64,000 nt of DNA from Parabacteroides timonensis (GCF_900128505.1 NZ_LT669941.1:197934-261933); one strand, 5' to 3'; positions 7,892-16,828 are shown, counted from the stretch's first letter. The notes: generated from the letters alone by a model not told the origin. Program-made: numbers and translations.

Positions 7892-8994
7892 TGAGCGCTA
7901 TCTATATTTGGCAACAGACAGAATGGCCTAATTTTACTTGGGATGATACAAAGTTATCCTATAAATTAGGGAAGGTACGAGGACTACAAGGTAAGCTTGT
8001 TGGCAAAATGAGTGCGTTAGGCTTTGATCTGAAGAATAGTGCGATGCTTGATACATTGACTGCTGATATTACCAAATCTTCAGAAATAGAAGGGGAAATA
8101 TTGAATAGTGATCAGGTACGTTCTTCTGTTGCTCGTCATTTGGGCATAGAAACTGAAGGGTTACCTGAGGCAGATCGTTATGTCGATGGAGTAGTACAAC
8201 TAATGATGGATGCTACTCAAAATTATATGAATCCGTTGACTGATGAACGTCTTTTTAATTGGCACGCTGCGTTGTTTCCGACAGGTAGAAGTGGTATATA
8301 TAAAATTACGGTTGCAGATTGGAGACAAGGGGTAGAACCTATGCAGGTTATATCAGGACCGATGGGTAAAGAGAAAGTTCATTATCAAGCTCCAGATTCG
8401 GATAATATACCTTTCCAAATGAAATTGTTTTTGGAGTGGGCGAATGATAATCAGAAGATTGATCCGGTTTTAAAAGCTGCTATTGCTCATTTATGGTTTG
8501 TAACTATCCATCCATTCGATGATAGAAACGGACGTATAGCTCGTACAATCATGGATTTATTTTTGGCTCGTGCCGATGAAATGCCACATCGTTTTTATAG
8601 TATGTCTACAGAGATACGTAAGCAGCGTAAAGGTTATTATGAGATATTGGAGAAAACACAAAAAGGCGGTTTAGATATAACCGGCTGGCTTGAGTGGTTT
8701 CTCGATTGTCTGGAAGCGGCATTGATCAATACAGAAAAATCAATCAGTACAGTTTTACAGAAAGCAGCTTTCTGGGATAAGTATCGATTAGTCCCCATGA
8801 ATGAACGACAAATAAAAATGGTAAATTTGCTTTGGGATGGTTTTGATGGAAAATTGACATCCTCTAAATGGGGTAAAATCACAAAATGTTCAGCTGATAC
8901 GGCTTTGCGTGATATACAGGATTTGATAACGAAAGGTGTGTTACGTAAAACGGATGAAGGCGGAAGAAGTACTAATTATGAACTTGTAATATGA
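7891..8994 (+). CDS. Fic-family protein with DUF4172 N-terminus and winged-helix end
   Basis: A 367-residue protein from the ATG at 7891 (start YIWQQTEWPNFTWDD, typical of DUF4172-Fic proteins). The inhibitory helix motif SxxxEG is present as SSEIEG at ~residue 65, making this a self-inhibited class II Fic. The catalytic loop reads HPFDDRNGRIAR at ~residue 208; the histidine, Asp, Asn and both Arg are kept, but the usual Gly before Asn is Arg. The C-terminal ~70 residues form a winged-helix (SADTALRDIQDLITKGVL). Family members transfer AMP to protein hydroxyls. Repeated CCG/CGG sites lie on both sides of the gene, suggesting autoregulation. Confidence 0.88.
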   Translation: MSAIYIWQQTEWPNFTWDDTKLSYKLGKVRGLQGKLVGKMSALGFDLKNSAMLDTLTADITKSSEIEGEILNSDQVRSSVARHLGIETEGLPEADRYVDGVVQLMMDATQNYMNPLTDERLFNWHAALFPTGRSGIYKITVADWRQGVEPMQVISGPMGKEKVHYQAPDSDNIPFQMKLFLEWANDNQKIDPVLKAAIAHLWFVTIHPFDDRNGRIARTIMDLFLARADEMPHRFYSMSTEIRKQRKGYYEILEKTQKGGLDITGWLEWFLDCLEAALINTEKSISTVLQKAAFWDKYRLVPMNERQIKMVNLLWDGFDGKLTSSKWGKITKCSADTALRDIQDLITKGVLRKTDEGGRSTNYELVI

Positions 8995-9000
8995 TAGTTT

Positions 9001-9067
9001 GCGGGGATTAATATTTGTATTTGCCGTATAGTATGCGGAGATTAGTTGCCGTATTCTCCGCATATGG
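9001..9067. promoter_or_regulatory. Cluster of fic-type operator repeats
   Basis: Contains GCGGGGATTA at 9001, the full block TTTGCCGTATAGTATGCGG+AGATTA at 9020-9044, and an inverted TATGCGGAGAATA half-site on the - strand at about 9052-9064. With the copy at 7867 this makes four related half-sites (TATRCGGAGATTA) around the Fic gene. Confidence 0.45.
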
Positions 9068-9139
9068 AATATGACTACCCAAAAGTACATTAGTTAAACT
9101 TATTTCGTATCTAACCTGTTCCTATGAAAAACGTTTATC

Positions 9140-9490
9140 ATGGAAAAGTTCAGTTTTGTATTTTTGATTCGTGAAGACACTTGCTGGAATCAGTTGTTTT
9201 CACATGTGGATAATTTGAAAAAGTCATCAGACGAAGTTGGGAACATCGCTGTTGTTGCTGTAGGAACTGCTTTACTTTCTTGTTTGCGATTCACGAATTT
9301 GGAAACTATCAAAGAAACTATATCACGCCTGTCGTATGAGGGTACACAATTTTATTTATGTATAAATACGATGTCTCGCTATGGTATCCGGGAAGACATG
9401 TTACTTCCTCAGATAGCCATTGCCCATGAAGGTGGCCTTTTGAAAGTCGCAAAACTGGAATCAATGGGCTATCATCAGATTGTTTTATAA
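9140..9490 (+). CDS. DsrE-like small protein
   Basis: A 116-residue protein (MEKFSFVFLIREDTCW start) with an alternating strand/helix pattern like the DsrE/DsrF/YchN fold: an N-terminal beta strand, a VGNIAVVAVGTALLSCL block, a second GTQFYLCINTMSRYGI strand carrying one cysteine, and a KVAKLESMGYHQIVL end. Family members act in sulfur transfer or are of unknown role. The cysteine in YLCINT is where DsrE proteins keep the active Cys. The 3' end overlaps the convergent kinase gene by 6 bases. Confidence 0.6.
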   Translation: MEKFSFVFLIREDTCWNQLFSHVDNLKKSSDEVGNIAVVAVGTALLSCLRFTNLETIKETISRLSYEGTQFYLCINTMSRYGIREDMLLPQIAIAHEGGLLKVAKLESMGYHQIVL

Positions 9491-12400
9491 AAACTCTTGC
9501 AATATATCGAAGAGTTTTGTTTTATCGATAGGCTTCATCAGATATTCATTGCAACCGGCGGTCAAAGCTGCTTGGCGGTCTGCATCGAATGCGTGAGCTG
9601 TGAGGGCTATAATCGGTAGTTTGGTGTTGAACTGCCGGATCTTCTCTGTTGCTATCAATCCATTCATAATAGGCATTTTCATGTCTATCAGCAGTAAATC
9701 GATAGGCTGACTTTTGATAATATCCATAGCTTCCTGCCCGTTTTTAGCCCGGATCAAGTCATAATCTTTCTTTAAGATAGTCGAAACCAATAAGTAATTG
9801 CTTTCGATATCCTCTGCTATCAGAATCGTTTTCCGTTCGTTTGAAATGGATGATTTGTTTGAAACCGGGACGGCTTTTTTCTCCGTTTGAAGCTGTTTTT
9901 CCTGGTGTATCTCCGTTTCACAAGGCAGAAAGGCCCAAAACAAAGAACCCTGACCAAACGTTGATTCAAAGCCGACGTTACCACCCATCGCTTCGGCAAT
10001 GGCTTTGCAGATGGATAGTCCTAATCCTGTGCCTTGAGCAAATTCGTCCAACTTTTCGAAACGCTGGAACAGTTTATTCTTCTTTTCATCGGGAATACCG
10101 ATGCCACTGTCTCTCACATAGAGGCGAATGCCATTCTCTACCACCTCGTATCCCATTTCGATAAATCCTTTTGGGGTATATTTGATCGCATTGGTGACGT
10201 AGTTGGTTATGATTTGGGTGACACGGTTCCGGTCCAGATTAACTTTGCAATCCGGGTAGGGATTATGAGAAAGCAATCGTACATATGAATTTGTTATCCG
10301 CTGCTTCATCGAGATGACCAGGTCCTCGAAGTAGGTTGAGATATCGAATTTGTCATACTTTAATTCAACAGTTCCGGATTCGATTTTCGATAAGTCCAGG
10401 ATGTCGCTGATTAGTTTCAGCAACAGTTCGTTGTTGATATTGATGATTTTGATGTATTCGGCTTTCTCTTCCGGCTCGGTTGTCTCCATCAACAGATCGG
10501 AAAATCCGACGATAGCGTTCAATGGAGTCCGTATTTCGTGACTCATATTGGCAAGGAATGCAGACTTGAGTTTGTCGGACTGTTCTGCAAGGGTCTTGGC
10601 ATGTTTCAGTTCCTGTATCATATTTTCCCGTTCGGTTACATCGTCCATGCGGATGACAATACCATCTGCTGTCCCGTCTTCTTTGAAAACGGGGGTACAG
10701 AAAATTTCAAGGGTATGTCCGTTTTCAAACGTGTTCTGCATCTGTTCCGTTTGTCGGGAAAGGATTGCTTGTTGCATAACGCAATCCTCGCAAGGGGAAG
10801 TAAGCCCGTAAGACTCATAACAGTGGCTTCCTTTTTTGTAAGCTTCGTAGGTGAGGCTGGCCGAACAGTTGGCGACGTTTTCCCATTGTACGATATAGTC
10901 CGTGGTGATATAGACCAGGCCGGAGTAGGTATTGTTGAGTATAAGCTCGTTTTGTTGGATGAGGCCGTTCAGTTTCTTTTCGTTTTCCCGCATCATCGTC
11001 AATTCATTCTGCTTGTGCTTGTCGATGCTGATGGTCATACCGAACATAAATGTATAAGGACCTTCGTCGCGTTGGGTTGTTTCGACTAATCCTTGTGTCT
11101 GCCACCAGTTATAGGTGCCGTTATTATTCAGGTCGGCACGGTACTCTACGTTCCACTTTTCGTTTTCATGGGTTATTGCATGTCGGAAAGAGTCCAGGAA
11201 GAGTTTTCGGTCGTCGGGATGGACGAAGCTGATGAATTTTTTTAGAGAATCGTGCAATACGGGGTTAATTATGAGATTATTGGAACCTTCGCCAAAACTG
11301 AACTGATCTTTATCCGGCTCGTAGAACCAGGTATGGGCGTTCATTATTTCCATGGACAGGTCGAGCATCTTAGTCCGTCGTTTAAGGTCGTTTTGCAGAC
11401 TCTGGTCCCAACGGACAGTAAGCAACATACGTTTGCCACTGTCGAATATAACACTTTTACGGACGAGTGTGTCGAAACTCCGGCCGTCCTTCAATTCGAT
11501 ATGTTCCAATCCGTTGTAGGGGTTGCCGGTGGCGAATACTTCCTTGTCGGTCTTTTCGATGCGGCTGACACGTTTAGCCTCCATCACATCGTGAATCGTT
11601 TTATCGACACTGATTCCGAACAACCGCTGACTCTCATCATTACAGAATACATAACGCGAATTATCTTCTATATCTTTGATTTGTATGCAAGCCGGAATAC
11701 TGTTGAGGATGTTGTCCTGTAATTGTTTTTTCTCTTCGAGTTGCCTGGTAGCACGTACTGTCTCGGTTACGTTCTGTACGATAAACAGATAATTTTCGAG
11801 TTGTCCGCGAGCATCTGTAATGGGGCGGCCGATACATTCTATGTGAATGTTGCCATCCTGAGCTGTCGTATAGTAACTGGAATCTTTTACTGTTTCAAAA
11901 CTGTATGGAAAGGAACAGCGGATATCACCACCTTCCATCACTACTTTTTTTACTTTGTCAGGGAGGTTTGGATTGCCATTAATATTTACGCCGCTGATGT
12001 CAAAAGTCTCTTTGGGGATACCGAATATCTTGAAATCTGTGTCGTTAAGGAATTGCATCTTACCGTCCGGTGAGTATATCTCAACGCCTACTGGCAACGT
12101 ATTCACGATGGTGGTCATCTGATTGTATAAGGATTCGTATTTTTGCTGGAGCAACCAGCTTTCGGCTGTATTTTCGAGTTTTCCGTATTCCTTTGTCTCT
12201 ATCTGGTTTCGTTTGATTACGATATCGGTGATGTCGCGTATTTCGTTGAGTATCTGCCCGTCGGATAATTTGCTGATCGTCGATTCTAGGTAGTTGTCGA
12301 GGATTTTGAAATGGTATTTTACCGGAACTCCTGTCGTGGAAACGGATTCGAATGCGTCGTTCAGCATTGAACAAGCCTGATGGAATGGTGAAGTGGGGTC

Positions 12401-12595
12401 ATTGGCATACATGAGAATATTCGTACCGAGGATATCGTCAACCGATTTGCCTGCCAGTATTTTTAGTGAGAGGTTGAAGATACCGATTATATTTTTGTCC
12501 TTATCCAGAAGTATCATCGATTGTGGCAAAGCCTTTATTATGGTTTTGTAAAATTTCAACTCTTCTTCTTGGGTGTAATCCTGAATGAATTTCAT
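9485..12595 (-). CDS. PAS-rich hybrid histidine kinase / response regulator
   Basis: A 1,036-residue cytosolic hybrid sensor kinase. The N-terminal ~650 residues carry about five PAS-like domains (for example IILLDKDKNIIGIFNLS-like and GVEIYSPDGKMQFLNDTDF segments) with no evident membrane span, so it should sense an internal signal. HisKA has the phospho-His in FLANMSHEIRTPLNAIVG at ~688; the HATPase N-box TNYVTNAIKYTPKG is near 800 and the G-boxes DSGIGIP and GTGLGLSI follow. A C-terminal receiver (LLIDMKMPIMNG, Asp ~968) completes the phosphorelay. No output gene is adjacent on the same strand; partners are unknown. Confidence 0.93.
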   Translation of the reverse strand: MKFIQDYTQEEELKFYKTIIKALPQSMILLDKDKNIIGIFNLSLKILAGKSVDDILGTNILMYANDPTSPFHQACSMLNDAFESVSTTGVPVKYHFKILDNYLESTISKLSDGQILNEIRDITDIVIKRNQIETKEYGKLENTAESWLLQQKYESLYNQMTTIVNTLPVGVEIYSPDGKMQFLNDTDFKIFGIPKETFDISGVNINGNPNLPDKVKKVVMEGGDIRCSFPYSFETVKDSSYYTTAQDGNIHIECIGRPITDARGQLENYLFIVQNVTETVRATRQLEEKKQLQDNILNSIPACIQIKDIEDNSRYVFCNDESQRLFGISVDKTIHDVMEAKRVSRIEKTDKEVFATGNPYNGLEHIELKDGRSFDTLVRKSVIFDSGKRMLLTVRWDQSLQNDLKRRTKMLDLSMEIMNAHTWFYEPDKDQFSFGEGSNNLIINPVLHDSLKKFISFVHPDDRKLFLDSFRHAITHENEKWNVEYRADLNNNGTYNWWQTQGLVETTQRDEGPYTFMFGMTISIDKHKQNELTMMRENEKKLNGLIQQNELILNNTYSGLVYITTDYIVQWENVANCSASLTYEAYKKGSHCYESYGLTSPCEDCVMQQAILSRQTEQMQNTFENGHTLEIFCTPVFKEDGTADGIVIRMDDVTERENMIQELKHAKTLAEQSDKLKSAFLANMSHEIRTPLNAIVGFSDLLMETTEPEEKAEYIKIININNELLLKLISDILDLSKIESGTVELKYDKFDISTYFEDLVISMKQRITNSYVRLLSHNPYPDCKVNLDRNRVTQIITNYVTNAIKYTPKGFIEMGYEVVENGIRLYVRDSGIGIPDEKKNKLFQRFEKLDEFAQGTGLGLSICKAIAEAMGGNVGFESTFGQGSLFWAFLPCETEIHQEKQLQTEKKAVPVSNKSSISNERKTILIAEDIESNYLLVSTILKKDYDLIRAKNGQEAMDIIKSQPIDLLLIDMKMPIMNGLIATEKIRQFNTKLPIIALTAHAFDADRQAALTAGCNEYLMKPIDKTKLFDILQEFL

Positions 12596-13102
12596 GGCTT
12601 ATGTGTATTGTACATGGCAAAGGTAATATAATTCATCATCTTTCAACTAAAAAGTAACCGAAAAGTCATGATATACATTCGACATAGAGAAAACCAACTG
12701 AATACGGCTCTTACATTCTCCGGAAATGCTAAAGAAACGATAGTGGGGGATACCAAAAACTGGTTTTGTTTGATGGCATTCGTTAGATACTCCTTGTAAT
12801 TGACTAAAATGAGCAATAAATCGTTATCTTTGCCCCGAAATTATAAATATTCACGTTTTGGGAGCAATTCTTAAATTTATACTGGCTTAATATTAGCCTC
12901 ATAAACCGCAGGCTGATAATTCTTTCGTTTGAGTAGTCCTACTCGAACAGGTTTCTTATTTAATTTTTTTCATTCACAGCATTGAACTTTAAGGGCATAG
13001 GCCTTTGATGTGGTTGTTTATGGTGACTTCTGAGTTTGCTATAACTGTAATGCTGTGGATCATAATCAAATATTTCAAAGAATATCAAGCACAGTATAAA
13101 GA
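12596..13102. other. 507-bp divergent intergenic region with promoter and hairpins
   Basis: Separates the kinase (-) from the DUF1062 gene (+). A + strand promoter is plausible: TTG at 12800 and TATCTTTG at 12825-12832. Downstream lie a 9-bp hairpin (12891-12899 with 12910-12918), a second small palindrome GAGTAGTCCTACTC at 12931-12944, and a T-rich stretch at ~12952-12972. This could be a structured leader or a short RNA. No protein-coding gene was seen. Confidence 0.45.
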
Positions 13103-13702
13103 ATGGAAACTGAATATATATGGGAGATAAAGCCTAAAAATACTCCTGCCTTAAAAAGAAAATGTAATCACTGTAATTGCGACCGGTTTTATTGTAGTAA
13201 CAAATTCAGAATGAATGCGCAAAAAAGGAATATCGATGTCTGGTTGATTTATAGATGCATAGAATGTGATAGTACATATAACCTAACGATTTTGTCACGC
13301 ACAAAACCTGAACAGATAAAGAAAGAGCTATTTCGTAAGTTTTCGGAAAACGATGAAGAACTTGCGTGGGAGTATGCTTTTTCTTCCGAAACAGGGCGAA
13401 AAAATAGTGTCGAGTTAGATTATAGCAGTGTCGAATATGAGATATTGCATGACGATATTTCGATAAATGATATCTTGAACGCGGATGATGAGTTTGTAAC
13501 ATTCAAGATTCAAACCCGTTTTGAGTTTGGGTTAAAGTTATCTTCTGTCATTCGAATTTGTTTAGGGTTGTCTGCAAATCAGTTAAATCGGCTGATAGAG
13601 GCAAAAGCGATATTCAGTCCTGAGGGTTATCCGCTAAAGAAACATAAAGTAAAGGATGGAGATGTTGTGCTGGTAAACAAACATATTGCGGGAATGTTTT
13701 AA
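13103..13702 (+). CDS. DUF1062 domain protein
   Basis: A 199-residue protein of the DUF1062 family. The N-terminus holds a zinc-ribbon-like set of cysteines (KRKCNHCNCDRFYCSNKFRMN and later RCIECDSTYNL). The middle is acidic and helical, and the C-terminal part resembles an RNA-binding S4-like domain (SSVIRICLGLSANQLNRLIEAKAI ... KDGDVVLVN). The function is unknown in the family; a nucleic-acid binding role is inferred from the zinc ribbon plus S4-like end. It stands alone after a long leader region. Confidence 0.75.
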   Translation: METEYIWEIKPKNTPALKRKCNHCNCDRFYCSNKFRMNAQKRNIDVWLIYRCIECDSTYNLTILSRTKPEQIKKELFRKFSENDEELAWEYAFSSETGRKNSVELDYSSVEYEILHDDISINDILNADDEFVTFKIQTRFEFGLKLSSVIRICLGLSANQLNRLIEAKAIFSPEGYPLKKHKVKDGDVVLVNKHIAGMF

Positions 13703-13748
13703 TTTTGTAGTGATATAGAAAAGTATTTTAATCAAATAAGTCAGCATT

Positions 13749-14477
13749 ATGAATTTAGAAGAAGTCCTCAATTACCGCCGTTCGGTACGGGCATATGATA
13801 AAGAAAAACCGATGGATCCGGAAAGGGTGAAGCATTGTCTGGAACTGGCGACATTGGCTCCCAACAGTTCGAATATGCAGTTGTGGGAGTTTTACCATAT
13901 TACGGAGCCCGAATTGTTGGCGGAAGTTTCAAGAGCTTGTCTCGACCAGAAAGCGGCTTCGACTGCTTCGCAAATCGTTGTTTTCGTTGTACGGCGGGAT
14001 TTGTACAAGAAACATGCTCGGTTCGTTCTCGATTTCGAACGGGAGAATATTCGCCGGAACAGTCCGAAAGAACGTCAGGATAAACGTATCAAAGACCGGG
14101 AATTGTACTACGGGAAATTGATGCCGTTTGTTTATGCCCGGTTTTTCGGGGTTTTGGGGTTGTTCAGGAAGCTGCTGGCTAATACTATCAGTATCTTTCG
14201 TCCGATGATGCTCGAAGTATCCGAGAATGATGTGCGTGTGGTTGCCCATAAATCGTGTGCACTTGCTGCCCAGACATTTATGATTGCGATGGCAAACGAA
14301 GGGTATGATACTTGTCCTTTAGAAGGACTGGATAACCGGCGGCTGAAAAAGGCACTGAAGTTACCTCACGGGGCTGAAATAAATATGGCTATTCCCTGCG
14401 GAATACGAGACGGAAATAAAGGAATCTGGGGAGAACGGTGCAGGCTGCCGTTTGAGGATGTTTATCGGAGGGTTTGA
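13749..14477 (+). CDS. Nitroreductase-family protein
   Basis: A 242-residue FMN-dependent nitroreductase-fold protein. The N-terminal LNYRRSVRAYD motif is the FMN-phosphate binding signature; LATLAPNSSNMQLWEFY follows as the second FMN contact, and the C-terminal IPCGIRDGNKGIWGER is the usual closing segment. Compared with standard members it has a basic insert of ~50 residues (RRNSPKERQDKRIKDREL ...) between the two halves. The natural substrate is unknown; family members reduce nitroaromatics, quinones or enones with NAD(P)H. It starts 46 bases after the DUF1062 gene and may be co-transcribed. Confidence 0.88.
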   Translation: MNLEEVLNYRRSVRAYDKEKPMDPERVKHCLELATLAPNSSNMQLWEFYHITEPELLAEVSRACLDQKAASTASQIVVFVVRRDLYKKHARFVLDFERENIRRNSPKERQDKRIKDRELYYGKLMPFVYARFFGVLGLFRKLLANTISIFRPMMLEVSENDVRVVAHKSCALAAQTFMIAMANEGYDTCPLEGLDNRRLKKALKLPHGAEINMAIPCGIRDGNKGIWGERCRLPFEDVYRRV

Positions 14478-14566
14478 GGTTACTCGTTTACTGATAAACC
14501 TCTTTATTTCTAAATAAATACTTGATGGAGACTGTCTTATTCGTTGAATGGATAGTCTTCGTCTTG

Positions 14567-14905
14567 TCATAACAAAAAACGCTTCATAAGATCTATTAAT
14601 TCTTTATCTGATATAGTATCCTGATCGGCTTTATCGTAAATATAGAGTAAAGTGATTACTCCGTCTTCTACACTGACAATTGCTGTGTGGGTAATCACTC
14701 TGGCTCCATGACTTTTACCTTTTCCTTTGGAGGCAATAGACATACGGACTTTGTGAAGTCCGTTTCCTAAGTCGGCACCGAGGGTGGGATTTTGCTCAAG
14801 CTCTTTTACTAGTGCTGCCAGATCGCTTTTTAGTGAATGGTATTTTTTACTCAAGCGTTTGAACTCTTTGTCAAACTCTATATATGTGTCTATCCTATAT
14901 TTCAT
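14567..14905 (-). CDS. RelE/HigB-type toxin of a type II TA pair
   Basis: About 112 residues from the ATG at 14905 (MKYRIDTYIEFDKEFKRL); an ATG at 14917 is also in frame. The fold pattern matches RelE/ParE-family mRNA interferases: an N-terminal strand, KRLSKKYHSLKSDLAALVKELEQNP helices, GLHKVRMSIASKGKGKSHGARVI strand pair and a final LLYIYDKAD strand. The gene overlaps the upstream antitoxin by 11 bases, the usual translational coupling of TA pairs. It should cleave ribosome-bound mRNA when the antitoxin is lost. Confidence 0.82.
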   Translation of the reverse strand: MKYRIDTYIEFDKEFKRLSKKYHSLKSDLAALVKELEQNPTLGADLGNGLHKVRMSIASKGKGKSHGARVITHTAIVSVEDGVITLLYIYDKADQDTISDKELIDLMKRFLL

Positions 14906-15158
14906 TGAGTAACTCATTTACATCTTTGAACATACCCTTAGTCTCTTTTCCATCCTTGCGAGCTTTAATGGCTAATAATCCATTTTTTATACTATCCAGC
15001 ATCTCTTCCTTGGTTGGCTCCCGGTCTTCCTGGTCAACATTGGAGGCCGCTTGTTTCATACGGCGGATAGAAGTTAAAGCTTTTTTGACGAGTGCTTCAT
15101 CATCGAGGATAGTGGCAATTTCCTGTAAGAGGGTAAGTCTTAATTCTACTGCTGTCAT
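14895..15158 (-). CDS. Antitoxin of the RelE-type pair
   Basis: The ATG at 15158 follows a good ribosome site (AAAGGAG) and gives 87 residues (MTAVELRLTLLQEIATIL). It is acidic and helical, with an N-terminal DNA-binding-like segment and a C-terminal GMFKDVNELLNEI that would wrap the toxin. It is placed before the toxin with an 11-bp overlap. An upstream ATG at 15194 lacks a ribosome site. Its likely role is to neutralise the toxin and repress the operon. Confidence 0.78.
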   Translation of the reverse strand: MTAVELRLTLLQEIATILDDEALVKKALTSIRRMKQAASNVDQEDREPTKEEMLDSIKNGLLAIKARKDGKETKGMFKDVNELLNEI

Positions 15159-15238
15159 ATATAACTCCTTTCTATTAAATAAATCTTCTCGCAAAGATAT
15201 ACTTTTTTAAGGATGATATATAGGTAAATACAATTAAA

Positions 15239-15928
15239 TTACTTGAACTGCTCCTGATTTAGAGAGTAATATTTTCCTTTTAAGCGGAGAAGTTCTTCAT
15301 GATTTCCCCGTTCTACGATCTGTCCGTGTTCGAGTACCAGGATCACGTCTGCGTTTCTGATGGTAGAGAGGCGGTGGGCGATGATCAGGCTGGTGCGTCC
15401 TTGCATCAGTTGGTCGAGGCCTTTCTGGATGAGTATCTCGCTACGGGTGTCGATATTGCTGGTTGCTTCGTCCAATAATAGGATAGGAGGGTCGGCAATA
15501 GCGGCACGGGCGATATTGAGCAACTGACGTTGTCCCTGGCTGAGGTTGGCACCGTCGTTTTCCAGCAGGGTATCATATCCCTGGGGCAGACGTTTGATGA
15601 AAGAATGGGCAGCAGTCAGTTTGGCTGCTTGTATAACTTCTTCATCGGTCGCGTCCAGACGTCCGAAGCGGATATTTTCGCGGACAGTTCCTGTGAACAG
15701 GTGAGTGTCTTGTAAAACGATCGCCATGGATTGGCGCAGGCTGTTTCGTTTGATCAGTTGTATCGGGTGACCGTCTACGGCAATTTCGCCCGACTGGATA
15801 TCGAAGAAACGGGGGAGCATGTTCAGTATGGTTGTCTTCCCGGCTCCGGTGGCACCGACTAATGCTATTTTACAACCGGCAGAGGCATGGAGCGAGATAC
15901 CTTTCAGGATTGTTTTCTCCGGTTTGTA
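15239..15928 (-). pseudogene. ABC exporter gene, 3' half (ATPase domain) cut off by the ICE
   Basis: This fragment encodes the complete nucleotide-binding domain: Walker A GATGAGKT (~residue 25 of the fragment), Q-loop ATGAG ... VLQDTHLF, signature NLSQGQRQ, Walker B ILLLDEATSNIDT with the catalytic Glu, and H-loop IAHRLST. It has no start codon of its own. The codons TAC AAA at 15928-15923 are shared with the 5' half at 61981-61986, where the membrane domain ends. Joining the halves at the 6-bp core gives an uninterrupted 588-residue half-transporter. While the ICE is integrated, this ATPase has no membrane domain and is presumably not expressed as part of the exporter. Confidence 0.88.
15923..15928. 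other. Left attachment site core (TTTGTA)
   Basis: TTTGTA occurs at 15923-15928 and at 61981-61986. On the left it is followed by ICE sequence, on the right by exporter coding sequence; joining the outer parts restores the gene exactly. Just inside both ends lies a GTAC + A-rich + GGATT pattern in inverted orientation. Confidence 0.8.
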
Positions 15929-15993
15929 AATAGAAAGTACGAAAAAGGATTAAGTTATTGAAAACCAGCCGTTGAGTTAGGCTGCTTATCGTA

Positions 15994-16006
15994 ATAGGTT
16001 ACGAAT
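15994..16006. promoter_or_regulatory. Possible integrase arm-type site, left end
   Basis: ATAGGTTACGAAT lies ~66 bp inside the left end and nearly matches ATAGGTTACAAAT at 61832-61844 inside the right end, where another GGTTAC copy follows. Repeats shared by both ends are the usual signature of arm-type integrase sites. Confidence 0.4.
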
Positions 16007-16135
16007 AAGTTATATACAGAATGTTTAGGATTTCTGTGCTTTGCATAACTTCAAATAACTCTATGCAAATATACATCAAAAATCGGATATAGCAAAAAAA
16101 ATCGCTATATTTCGTGAACCTAAATACGTGATTAT

Positions 16136-16321
16136 ATGGAAACTTCGATTTTTGAAGATGCAGTAAAGGCATACGCCAGATATTGCAAGAAGAACGGCTA
16201 CCTTTTCAGCCAGCCGAACGAAAGTCTGTCCGCCGTAGGACGTAAATACGTCCACTTGGAAAACACGAACGGGAAATTGGGCAAATATGAAATTGCCACA
16301 GGAAAGATCATCGCAAAGTAA
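16136..16321 (+). CDS. Small ICE protein, function unknown
   Basis: A 61-residue protein (METSIFEDAVKAYARYCKKNG start) with a helical N-terminal half and a short beta end (KYEIATGKIIAK). I do not recognise a function. A strong terminator follows 45 bases later, which supports a real single-gene transcript at the left end of the ICE. Its position next to attL resembles that of small accessory genes in other Bacteroidales ICEs. Confidence 0.6.
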   Translation: METSIFEDAVKAYARYCKKNGYLFSQPNESLSAVGRKYVHLENTNGKLGKYEIATGKIIAK

Positions 16322-16366
16322 AAAGTCAGTTTCGATTTTCCGGCTATAACGAAGCCGCAGATATAT

Positions 16367-16397
16367 AATCCCTCGTTTCTATGGAGCGAGGGATTTT
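16367..16397 (+). terminator. Rho-independent terminator
   Basis: AATCCCTCG / CGAGGGATT stem with a 12-base interior segment and a TTTTTT run; it follows the 61-aa gene. Confidence 0.88.
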
Positions 16398-16421
16398 TTA
16401 TGCGCTCCTCAAAGCGCATTT

Positions 16422-16544
16422 TCAGGATTGGCAGCCCAATCCCTTTTCTTGCAGAATAGCGCTGGGCGCTATCTTTACTTTCTCGAATCTGCCTAATAAT
16501 TCGTTTACCTCCATTAAAGGCAGTCCTCCAATCGCATCAGTCAT
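16422..16544 (-). CDS. Possible 40-residue small protein
   Basis: A short - strand frame starting at 16544 (MTDAIGGLPLMEVNELLGRF) with a protein-like composition, ending in a single cysteine motif GLGCQS. It lies in a 430-bp stretch (16398-16828) that otherwise lacks genes. There is no clear ribosome site, so it is offered only as a candidate. Confidence 0.25.
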   Translation of the reverse strand: MTDAIGGLPLMEVNELLGRFEKVKIAPSAILQEKGLGCQS

Positions 16545-16583
16545 TTCGTTCTTCAGGTGCAAAGGTGCTTACGAGGTCTTCAC

Positions 16584-16674
16584 GGACGTACAAGGTCGAG
16601 CCTTGAGGTTTGGCAAAAAATCTTCCCTGCGCCCGCTGGTTGCGAGGTATTTTATGCCAAAACCTTGTACGTCC
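16584..16674. repeat. Long inverted repeat in non-coding DNA
   Basis: GGACGTACAAGGT at 16584-16596 is the exact inverse of ACCTTGTACGTCC at 16662-16674. A second pair (TTTGGCA at 16609-16615 and TGCCAAA at 16655-16661) continues the stem after an 11-base bulge, and CAAGG/CCTTG pair inside the bulge. The result would be a long, branched RNA or a cruciform. Confidence 0.55.
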
Positions 16675-16828
16675 TAACCTCTACACCGAAAAGCCCCTGA
16701 AACGAAACGACCGACGCGACCGAAAGACGCATCAAAAAAAATGTCGGATAAACGAGCGGCAGATTAGGATAAGAAACTCACTCCCTCGGCTCTCAAATCC
16801 GCATCAAATCGAAAAAAGGAGGTCAAAG

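Noticed and set aside
16381..16677. 98-aa + strand frame after the first terminator
   Set aside because: Begins within the terminator stem and crosses the long inverted repeat; no family.
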